Below are positions 15,419 to 21,576 of a stretch of 23,315 nt of DNA, one piece after another (the stretch's first letter is position 1; every line of letters begins with the position of its first letter). The notes beneath the pieces are model-generated. The model ran no database searches. It saw only the letters and a list, made by a program, of their open reading frames with translations, and had not been told where the DNA came from. This DNA is from Planctomycetaceae bacterium (GTDB lineage: Bacteria > Planctomycetota > Planctomycetia > Pirellulales > Pirellulaceae). The stretch is from contig JAKEHX010000150.1 in NCBI GenBank assembly GCA_022614795.1, forward strand, positions 1-23,315, in the 5' to 3' direction. Made by a program: the position numbers and the translations under genes.

Positions 15419-15442
15419 GTAGCTGAAGTCGCCAGACTTCAG
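15419..15442 (+). repeat. GTAG-headed REP-like hairpin, type A, copy 1
   Basis: GTAG (15419-15422) is followed by CTGAAGTC, loop GCCA, and GACTTCAG: eight perfect pairs. The same 24 bases occur in opposite orientation at 20521-20544. It lies about 65 nt downstream of the fusion gene's stop at 15508, a usual place for REP elements. Confidence 0.85.
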
Positions 15443-15507
15443 GGCGAAGCGAGCTCAATGTTCTAGCGAGTTCTGCCACAGCCAGATGTGCAGTATCCGG
15501 CCGCATC

Positions 15508-18500
15508 TTATGAAGCGTGAGCCGCCAAAGCGCCATGCTTCTGACTCCGTATCTGTCGCGGATCGATCTTTTCCAGTTCCTCCGCCACCACATCGGCGGT
15601 ACGGCGGAGCTGATCTTCGGTGTGGGCCGCTGTGATGAAGAATCTCAGGCGGGCCTTCTCCTCCTCGACCGCTGGGTAGAGGATCGGCTGGACGTTGATG
15701 CCCCGCTCGAAGAGAGCCCGCGAGAGCAGCAGGGCGTGCATCGAGTTGCCCGTGATGACCGGGACCACGGGCGTGTTGTTTCCCAGGCCCGTGTTCAGGC
15801 CGCGGGCTTTGCAGAGCGACAGGAACAACCGCGAATTGGCCTGGACGCGGGCCACGCGGTCTGGCTGCTGCTTCAAGACCTTAAGCGAGGCCAAGGCCGC
15901 GGCGGCGTTGGACGGCGGAATCCCCACGCTGTAGACAAAACCGGGTGCCGTGTACTTGAGATATTCCACGACTTCTTTACAGCCGGCGATGTAGCCGCCG
16001 CACGAGCCGAAGGTCTTGCTGAGCGTGCCCATCCACAGATCGACGTCACGCGGGTCGACGCCAAAATGCTCGCCGATGCCGCGGCCGGTGCGGCCCATCG
16101 TGCCGATCGAATGGGCCTCATCGACCATCAAGATCGCCTTGTGCTTCTGTTTCACCTCGACAAACCGCGGCAAATCGGGGAAGTCGCCGTCCATGCTATA
16201 GACCCCTTCGATCGCCACGAGCACGCGGCGGTAATCACGGCGGATTTCGGCGAGCAGCTCGTCAAGCGCTTCCCAGTCGTTGTGCGGGAACGGACGGCGG
16301 CGGGCGCCCGAGAGAATCGCCCCTTGAATGATGCTGTTATGGGCCAGCGAATCGTGGGCGATCAAGTCTCCGGGCCCGAACAAGTGGCCGATCGTCGTTT
16401 CATTCGTCGAGTGCCCGCCGACGAAGCAAATCGCGTCATCGACGCCCAGGAATTCCGCGATGCCACGCTCCAGCTCGCGGTGAATCGTCTTTTCGCCTGA
16501 TACCAGCCGGCTAGCGGAAACGCTCGTGCCAAAATGGTCGATGGCCTGCTTGGCGGCGGCGGTCACGGCCGGGTCGCCCGACATGGCGAGATAGTTATAC
16601 GTGGCAAAGCTCAACAGCTCGCGCCCGGCGATCATCGTCGTATCGCGGGCGACCCGATCGTGAGCGCTGAAATAGGGATTCGGCACGCCCGTCGATTGCA
16701 GCAAAGCCATCGTCTGCTTGAGCCGCTTATATTCGGGCATCTGGCCGAAGTCGTAGCATTCGACCGGTATTTCGCCGTTTTTCTCCCAATTGGCGGCTGG
16801 AGCAGCTGCATGCCGCGTCAAGTGCGGCTCGTGCCCGATATAAGTCTGGATCGCGCTGGCGACCTCGCGGACCGTTTCGATCTCGGCCAGCACATCCTCG
16901 GGAAAACGCCCGCCAAAGGTTTCTTCCAGGGAACTGGCGATTTGCAGCCGCTCGAGCGAATCGAGTCCCAGGTCGGTGACGATGTTGCTGTCGAGCGAGA
17001 GCGTTTTGGCCCGTTCCTTGGCGATCGTCCGCACGTGCTCCATCACGATCTGGGCGATGGCCGGGCTGACGAAATCCTGTGTGCCAATCGCGCTGGAAGG
17101 GACGGCCTCTTCGAATAGGGTCGGTGAACCAGCCGGCGAGCGGCCCTCCGGCTCGTGCTCCGCCGCTTCCCAGCCTCGCCACTGGCCGACGATTTGCAGC
17201 GTCCCCGCCAGAAACTCCTCCCGGCAAGCATGCCGCTGAATCTTGCCGCTGGAGGTCTTGGGAATCGAACCAAAGCGGACCAGCACAACCGCGTCGGGCG
17301 GCAGCTCGTGCTGGGCAGTCACCGCTTTGCGGACCGAGTCGATAACGTCGGACCAATCGTCGCGGCGGGTCCGTTCGACCTCGGCCACGACGATCAGCCG
17401 TTCGCGGCCCGCCAGATCGACGGCGAAGGCGCCCACCGCTTGCGGGGCAATCCTGTCGTCGGCCCGCTCGACCGTGAATTCGATGTCCTGCGGATAGCGA
17501 TTGACGCCGCGGACGATGATCAAGTCCTTGAGGCGGCCGGTAACGTATAGCTGTCCTTCGGCGATGAATCCCAGGTCGCCGGTTCGCAAGAACGGCCCGC
17601 CGCTCATTCCCTCAACGCGGGCGCGAAACGTCGCCTCGGTCGCTTCAGCGTTTCTCCAGTAGCCTTGGGCGACGCTGGGACTGGCGATCCAAATCTCGCC
17701 GATCTGGCCGGGGGGTAGCTCGCGGCGCGTGTCCGGATCGACGATGAGCACTTGTTCGTCCGGCAGGACGCGGCCGCACCCGATAAGCTCCCGCGCACCC
17801 TCGTCGCCCTTGGCCGCCGGCACGACGCGCTTGGCGTCGAGCTGCCGTCCGTCGAAGGCACGCACCGTCGGCAAGCGGCTCTGATAGGCGCCGGTGACGA
17901 TCAGCGTCGTCTCGGCCATGCCGTAGCACGGGAGGAAGGCCTCGCGCCGGAAGCCATAGGGCCCGAACCGCTCGGCAAACCGGGCGAGCGTATCGGCCCG
18001 CACCGGCTCGGCCCCGTTGAAGGCGACCTTCCAATTCGACAGGTCCAGCCCCGCCAGCTGATCGTCGGTAATCTTTTGCGTACACAGGTCGTACGCGAAA
18101 TTCGGCCCGCCGCTGATGCTCACGCCGTATTTCGTAATCCCGCGCAGCCAGCGGACCGGCTTTTGCAGGAAGGCCATCGGCGACATGACGACGCTCGGCC
18201 GGCCGAAAAACATCGTGAACAGCACGCCCCCCACCAGGCCCATATCGTGATAGGTCGGCAGCCACGACAGCCCGCTACTATGCCGGTTCGGCTCGAACGA
18301 ATAGCAGATGAGCTGCACATTGTGGATCAGGTTCGCACTGGACAGCATCACCCCCTTGGGAGTGCCGGTCGAGCCGCTCGTGTACTGCAGCATGGCCAGC
18401 GCATCGGGTCGAATCCGCGGCGCGGTCCAGCCCTGGCCGTCGCTGTCGGGGATGCGGTCGGTCGCCAGCCACCGAAGCTGTTTGAGGTGCGGAGCCTCGT

Positions 18501-18912
18501 CGAGCAGATCCTCGGTCCGATCGATGATGTCGAGCTCGGTCAGGGCGATCTTGGCCTGTGCATCGTCCGAAATCGCCTGAATCCGCTGCATGTTGCGGTT
18601 GCGCCGCGGCGGATAGGCCGGCACCGCGACGACTCCGGCGTAGAGGCAGCCGAACCAGGCCGTGATGAACTCCAATCCCTGCGGATACAGGAGCAGCGCC
18701 CGCTCGCCCGACATGCCCAGATCGACGAGCCGCGCCGCGATCGCGCGGGCATGCCGGTCGAACTGCTCATAAGTCAGGCTCGTCTCTTCCGCTTCGCCGT
18801 CGGTGTAGTAATAGGCCACTTCCTGCGGCTGCTGCTCGGTCCAGTAGCGGAGCGAATCGACGAGCGAAGTGGTCGGGGGCGAGAAGGGAGCAACGTAGCG
18901 TTTCAGGTCCAC
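15508..18912 (-). CDS. Trifunctional fusion: fatty-acyl-AMP ligase, acyl carrier protein, alpha-oxoamine synthase
   Basis: A protein of 1134 residues from a GTG at 18912. Residues 1-580 are an acyl-AMP ligase of the FAAL type: VAVPAYPPRRNRNMQRI (95-111), P-loop QYTSGSTGTPKGVML (176-190), PCYGMAETT (328-336), RTGDLG (443-448) and the catalytic Lys557 in PKTSSGKIQR. Residues about 612-695 are an acyl carrier protein with DLGLDSLERL, Ser652 being the phosphopantetheine site. Residues about 720-1120 are a PLP alpha-oxoamine synthase: His858 (SLAHNS, stacking on PLP), DEAHSIGTMGRTGRGIGEHFG (931-951, Asp931 and His934) and the Schiff-base Lys966 in GTLSKTFGS. The expected course is fatty acid + ATP to acyl-AMP, transfer to the ACP arm, then decarboxylative condensation with an amino acid to an aminoketone. 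The motifs around 901-951 look more like serine palmitoyltransferase than BioF, but the amino acid is not determined. No signal peptide or membrane segment is seen. Confidence 0.92.
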   Translation of the reverse strand: MDLKRYVAPFSPPTTSLVDSLRYWTEQQPQEVAYYYTDGEAEETSLTYEQFDRHARAIAARLVDLGMSGERALLLYPQGLEFITAWFGCLYAGVVAVPAYPPRRNRNMQRIQAISDDAQAKIALTELDIIDRTEDLLDEAPHLKQLRWLATDRIPDSDGQGWTAPRIRPDALAMLQYTSGSTGTPKGVMLSSANLIHNVQLICYSFEPNRHSSGLSWLPTYHDMGLVGGVLFTMFFGRPSVVMSPMAFLQKPVRWLRGITKYGVSISGGPNFAYDLCTQKITDDQLAGLDLSNWKVAFNGAEPVRADTLARFAERFGPYGFRREAFLPCYGMAETTLIVTGAYQSRLPTVRAFDGRQLDAKRVVPAAKGDEGARELIGCGRVLPDEQVLIVDPDTRRELPPGQIGEIWIASPSVAQGYWRNAEATEATFRARVEGMSGGPFLRTGDLGFIAEGQLYVTGRLKDLIIVRGVNRYPQDIEFTVERADDRIAPQAVGAFAVDLAGRERLIVVAEVERTRRDDWSDVIDSVRKAVTAQHELPPDAVVLVRFGSIPKTSSGKIQRHACREEFLAGTLQIVGQWRGWEAAEHEPEGRSPAGSPTLFEEAVPSSAIGTQDFVSPAIAQIVMEHVRTIAKERAKTLSLDSNIVTDLGLDSLERLQIASSLEETFGGRFPEDVLAEIETVREVASAIQTYIGHEPHLTRHAAAPAANWEKNGEIPVECYDFGQMPEYKRLKQTMALLQSTGVPNPYFSAHDRVARDTTMIAGRELLSFATYNYLAMSGDPAVTAAAKQAIDHFGTSVSASRLVSGEKTIHRELERGIAEFLGVDDAICFVGGHSTNETTIGHLFGPGDLIAHDSLAHNSIIQGAILSGARRRPFPHNDWEALDELLAEIRRDYRRVLVAIEGVYSMDGDFPDLPRFVEVKQKHKAILMVDEAHSIGTMGRTGRGIGEHFGVDPRDVDLWMGTLSKTFGSCGGYIAGCKEVVEYLKYTAPGFVYSVGIPPSNAAAALASLKVLKQQPDRVARVQANSRLFLSLCKARGLNTGLGNNTPVVPVITGNSMHALLLSRALFERGINVQPILYPAVEEEKARLRFFITAAHTEDQLRRTADVVAEELEKIDPRQIRSQKHGALAAHAS

Positions 18913-19076
18913 GTAACGGCAACCTCAGCGGGATCTCGAATCGGCCGAATCAATCGGCAAGGCGAATCGTGGATTTTAACTAGAACCGGCGCGGGCCGAC
19001 AGGGTCAATTACTGCCAGGACGTGCGAGATTCCGCACGATCGACTGTCAAACTGCCCTACGACGAGAACTGCGTCC

Positions 19077-20399
19077 CTAGGCCATTAGCTCCCGGATCGG
19101 CTCGCCGTGGCCCAGGATCGAGATGGGCCGGCCGGCTGTATTCAAAAACTGCTGCCGTGTGTCGATGCCCAGCTGCCGGTAGACCGTGGCCAGCACGTCG
19201 GCCGGCGAAAGGGCCCGCTCGGCGGGCTGCTCGCCGCTCTTGGTGGTCGAGCCAACGACGATGCCCGACGTAAGGCCGCCGCCCGAGGTGAGCACGCTCA
19301 TCGCCTGCGGCCAGTGATCGCGGCCCGCCGATTTGTTGATCCGCGGCGTGCGGCCAAACTCGCCCCAGCACCAGAGCACGACTCGCTCCGACAGGCCGCG
19401 CTCGTGCAAATCCATAATCAGGGCCGAGAGCGCCTGATCGAGCGGCACGTTGTTGTCTTTCACGCCGCTAGTGACCGTGCCGCCGGCGTTGCCGTGATGG
19501 TCCCAGCTGCCGACGCGGACACTGACGATGCCCGCTCCCGCCTCGATGAACCGCCGGCCCAGGAGCAGGCACTTGCCAAACTCGTGGTTGCCATATCGGT
19601 CGCGCGTCGCCTGCGATTCCTTGCCTGCGTCGAACGCATCGTGAGCCGCCGTGCTGGACAGCATCTCCAGCGCCTGCCGCTCGAGTTCGTCCATCGATTC
19701 CATGACGCGGCGATTTTCCTGCTGCCGCTGAAGGCGGTCGAGCGACGCCCGCAGTCCGCGCCGATCGGCCAGGCGGTCGAGCTTGAGCGTCGGCCGCACG
19801 TCCAGGCCGACCGGCTTGCCCGTCGAATAGACTTCGAAGGCATCGTAGGCGTTGCCCAGGAATTTCGCGCCGCCGTCGTCGCCATTGGGCACGTGGATAT
19901 ACGTCGGCAGTCCGCCGTGCATCGGTCCGCGGACCCGGCTGATGATCGCTCCAGCCGCGGGATAATCGTGCGGCAGCTCGTCTTCCAGCGACGCACTCTT
20001 GTAGCCTGTCTGCACGTACCGCTGGCCGCCGCCGTGACCCGAGTTGTCGTGGCAGCACGAGCGGATGAGCGAGTATCTGTCAGCAATCCGGGCCAGCTGC
20101 GGCAACGTTTCGCTAATGAAGGTGCCGGGGACGCTGGTGGGAATCGGCCCGAACGGCCCGCGAATCTCCAGCGGCGCTTCGGGCTTGGGATCGAAAGACT
20201 CGTAATGCGACGGCCCGCCCGGCAGAAACACCAAGAGCGCCTGCCGCGACTTCGTCCGATCATCGGCCTGGCTTGCCTCCCGCAGCCGCAGCAGGTCAGG
20301 CAGCATTAACCCCGCGCCGGCGAGCGCCCCCACCTGGAGCATCGTCCGGCGGTGAATGCCATCGCAATAAGGATTCGCTCGTCCCACAACCGTCCACAT
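19077..20399 (-). CDS. DUF1501 protein, Tat-exported (phosphatase/sulfatase-fold family)
   Basis: A protein of 440 residues from the ATG at 20399, chosen because GGAGA (20409-20413) lies 9 nt before it; a GTG at 20408 directly abuts the GGAGA and is less likely. Arg17-Arg18 in HRRTMLQVGALAGAGLMLPDLL is a twin-arginine signal. DUF1501 landmarks follow: LLVFLPGGPSHYESFDPKP, IRSCCHDNSGHGGGQ, VRVGSWDHHGN, VLWCWGEFGRTPRIN and GRDHWPQAMSV, with the His/Asp pattern of the alkaline-phosphatase superfamily. Members are very numerous in planctomycetes and usually lie beside DUF1549/DUF1553 cytochrome genes; here no such partner is adjacent. Function is unproven. A hairpin unit begins 7 nt upstream of its Shine-Dalgarno. 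Confidence 0.9.
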   Translation of the reverse strand: MWTVVGRANPYCDGIHRRTMLQVGALAGAGLMLPDLLRLREASQADDRTKSRQALLVFLPGGPSHYESFDPKPEAPLEIRGPFGPIPTSVPGTFISETLPQLARIADRYSLIRSCCHDNSGHGGGQRYVQTGYKSASLEDELPHDYPAAGAIISRVRGPMHGGLPTYIHVPNGDDGGAKFLGNAYDAFEVYSTGKPVGLDVRPTLKLDRLADRRGLRASLDRLQRQQENRRVMESMDELERQALEMLSSTAAHDAFDAGKESQATRDRYGNHEFGKCLLLGRRFIEAGAGIVSVRVGSWDHHGNAGGTVTSGVKDNNVPLDQALSALIMDLHERGLSERVVLWCWGEFGRTPRINKSAGRDHWPQAMSVLTSGGGLTSGIVVGSTTKSGEQPAERALSPADVLATVYRQLGIDTRQQFLNTAGRPISILGHGEPIRELMA

Positions 20400-20408
20400 C
20401 GATTGCAC

Positions 20409-20413
20409 TCTCC
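20409..20413 (-). promoter_or_regulatory. Shine-Dalgarno site deciding the DUF1501 start
   Basis: Minus-strand GGAGA, 9 nt before the ATG at 20399. The nearest repeat stem ends at 20421, so folding of that hairpin could affect access to this site. Confidence 0.55.
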
Positions 20414-20481
20414 ATTGTCGCCTTTCGCTCCGCGAAAGGGCGCATTGTGGTCTTTTCGCTCCGAGGCTGTGAATGAATCCC

Positions 20482-20505
20482 GTAGCGGAACTCGCCAGAG
20501 TTCCG
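20482..20505 (+). repeat. GTAG-headed REP-like hairpin, type B
   Basis: GTAG (20482-20485), arms CGGAACTC and GAGTTCCG, loop GCCA. Compared with type A, two base pairs of the eight are exchanged on both sides while loop and head are unchanged. Confidence 0.85.
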
Positions 20506-20520
20506 AATCCGCGGAAAAAC

Positions 20521-20544
20521 CTGAAGTCTGGCGACTTCAGCTAC
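20521..20544 (-). repeat. GTAG-headed REP-like hairpin, type A, copy 2
   Basis: Identical over 24 bases to 15419-15442 but on the other strand; its GTAG head is at 20541-20544. It faces the type B element across 15 nt, an arrangement like the paired REPs of BIMEs. Confidence 0.85.
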
Positions 20545-20669
20545 GAAAGATTCACAACCTCTCCGCGAAAGGATGCCGCCCTTTCGCGAAGCGAAAGGCG
20601 ACACTGCCCGCCGCCAGCGATTCTAATCCTCGCCAGAAGACATGTCAGGCCGCCGCTGGTTCGCCCTCC

Positions 20670-20692
20670 GTAGGACAAGCGTCCCGCTTGTC
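20670..20692 (+). repeat. GTAG-headed REP-like hairpin, type C, copy 1
   Basis: GTAG (20670-20673), arms GACAAGCG and CGCTTGTC, loop TCC: eight perfect pairs. Confidence 0.8.
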
Positions 20693-20937
20693 TCCTCTCC
20701 CCTTCTTTCAGCTACGGTGCCCTCTGCCCCACTAGCTCAAACTCCGCGACGATTCAGCACACCTGGAAGCCGCGAAAAAAACTCTCGACTAAACTCAAGC
20801 ACCTTCGTTGCGCCACAACGACTTACAGCATCCAGCCGGCCTAAAGCTGAATAAACCTTAGAACAGCTAGAATAGTTAGCCCCCACCTTTGGTCTCGTAT
20901 CGCCAGTGGCAATCTGCCCGCCGTTCCCCTTCCATCT

Positions 20938-20972
20938 CCCTCTCCCTTTGGGAGAGGGCTGGGGTGAGGGTC
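20938..20972. repeat. CCCTCTCCC/GGGAGAGGG dispersed hairpin
   Basis: CCCTCTCCC (20938-20946), loop TTT, GGGAGAGGG (20950-20958), followed by CTGGGGTGAGGGTC. From general knowledge this hairpin with a GGGGTGAGGG tail is a dispersed repeat seen in many unrelated bacterial genomes. It is intergenic here. Confidence 0.8.
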
Positions 20973-20995
20973 TGCTCCGCATCGCCTTGACCCAT

Positions 20996-21022
20996 ACAAA
21001 GCCCTGACCATTGGTCAGGGTG
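20996..21022 (+). repeat. Palindromic element E, copy 2
   Basis: ACAAAG leads into CCCTGACCA, a single T, then TGGTCAGGG and TG: nine perfect pairs with a one-base centre. It is the inverse-oriented partner of 9444-9469, differing only by the central inserted T. Confidence 0.8.
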
Positions 21023-21094
21023 ACGAGCCGCAGACGACGGCCTATTGGCACGCGTTGGAACGCCGACCGCCGGTTCTCCTCGACCGCTGGTCGG

Positions 21095-21165
21095 GGCTCG
21101 GCGAGCGGGGGACGTGAGTCCCCCGATAGCGCCGAGCCATCGGGAGGCTTACGCCTCCCGCTCGC
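21095..21165. repeat. Nested GC-rich hairpin cluster
   Basis: Two eight-pair hairpins, CGGGGGAC-GTGA-GTCCCCCG (21106-21125) and CGGGAGGC-TTAC-GCCTCCCG (21141-21160), stand side by side. The first is enclosed by GGCTCGGCG (21095-21103) pairing with CGCCGAGCC (21130-21138). GCGAG (21101-21105) could alternatively pair with CTCGC (21161-21165), so two exclusive folds are possible. Confidence 0.75.
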
Positions 21166-21363
21166 CAAATGATTGAAGCAGTCCACGATCCGGGCCTCGA
21201 ACACCAGGTTGCCAAAGAGCAGTTCCGCACTGGCCAATACTGCTCTTGTGCCACAATGTATAGATGCGCCGAGCGACTGGGATATTTCCCGAAAAACCGC
21301 GAACTGGACGATTTTTCACAAAATAGTTGCAAGTCCTTGATTCGCAAAGGCTTACAACACGCC

Positions 21364-21386
21364 GTAGGACAAGCGTCTCGCTTGTC
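21364..21386 (+). repeat. GTAG-headed REP-like hairpin, type C, copy 2, with partial 24-nt tandem duplication
   Basis: GTAG (21364-21367), arms GACAAGCG and CGCTTGTC, loop TCT. The 3' arm plus tail CGCTTGTCCCGCCTCA is repeated 24 nt downstream (21379-21394 and 21403-21418). Confidence 0.8.
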
Positions 21387-21492
21387 CCGCCTCAAAGCAC
21401 CCCGCTTGTCCCGCCTCACCGCCAACTCGCCCGGGCAACCATCGACAACCGAGACGGTTATCCTGCGAGTCAAGAACTTTTGCACACTTTCC

Positions 21493-21521
21493 TTGGCGAC
21501 CGGCTACACTCCGGTTACAAT
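21493..21521 (+). promoter_or_regulatory. Possible sigma70-type promoter of the DUF1559 gene
   Basis: TTGGCG (21493-21498), a 17-nt spacer and TACAAT (21516-21521), about 55 nt before the ATG at 21577. The match is good for the -10 and moderate for the -35. Promoters in planctomycetes are not well defined, so this is tentative. Confidence 0.4.
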
Positions 21522-21576
21522 CTGCGCTCTCATCCATTCCTTCATTCCCATCCCGGACCCAGCCCCAGGAGTTTCC

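Larger units (their letters stand above)
15151..15507. other. Spacer of 357 nt between the acyl ligase fusion gene and the oxidoreductase alpha gene
   Basis: No credible gene is present. It holds a GTAG-headed hairpin (15419-15442), a second stem CTGCGACGG (15258-15266)/CCGTCGCAG (15279-15287) with a 12-nt loop, and a small stem GACGAC/GTCGTC around CGCA at 15171-15186, about 20 nt upstream of the oxidoreductase ATG. A promoter for the oxidoreductase pair is expected here, but I cannot identify convincing -35/-10 boxes. Confidence 0.6.
20416..20603. repeat. Composite inverted element: two copies of a two-hairpin REP-like unit, head to head around CCGCGG
   Basis: The left copy (20416-20511) reads TGTCG, stem CCTTTCGC/GCGAAAGG (20421-20439, loop TCC), a TTTTCGCTCCGAGG...TGTGAAT segment, GTAG, stem CGGAACTC/GAGTTCCG (20486-20505, loop GCCA), CCG. 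The reverse complement of 20512-20603 gives the same order: TGTCG, stem CCTTTCGC/GCGAAAGG (loop TTC), TTTCGCGGAGAGG...TGTGAAT, GTAG, stem CTGAAGTC/GACTTCAG (loop GCCA), CCG. The copies differ by a 4-nt length change and by scattered and paired substitutions. The centre of symmetry is CCGCGG at 20509-20514. Confidence 0.85.
20400..21576. other. Hairpin-dense divergent spacer of 1.18 kb without a convincing gene
   Basis: The region lies between the minus-strand DUF1501 gene and the plus-strand DUF1559 gene. Short open frames exist but have no family motifs, biased codons or ribosome sites. What it holds is at least ten stem-loops: a composite inverted unit (20416-20603), a type C element (20670-20692), a 9-bp stem (20938-20958), element E copy 2 (20996-21022), nested GC stems (21095-21165), a second type C element (21364-21386) and, near the end, a possible promoter (21493-21521). 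Confidence 0.75.

Noticed and set aside
15508..18912. Fusion considered as a bioF-type biotin gene
   Set aside because: The third domain has the PLP motifs of the whole family but is fused to an acyl ligase and ACP, and no other biotin gene is nearby; the substrate is left open.
17752..19080. Open frame of 442 codons on the plus strand across the acyl ligase
   Set aside because: Antisense shadow of the ligase domain; translation is rich in Arg/His/Ala without domains.
19107..20309. Open frame of 400 codons on the plus strand
   Set aside because: Antisense of the DUF1501 gene, no motifs.
20416..20603. Inverted unit considered as insertion sequence ends
   Set aside because: The halves meet directly at CCGCGG with no transposase between them; it fits a REP/BIME-type pair better.
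20352..20735. Open frame of 127 codons in the hairpin-dense spacer
   Set aside because: It is made of translated repeat stems and has no motif or ribosome site.
21169..21576. Upstream extension of the DUF1559 frame by 136 codons
   Set aside because: The prepilin leader must start at 21577, AGGAG precedes it, and the extension runs through hairpin repeats.
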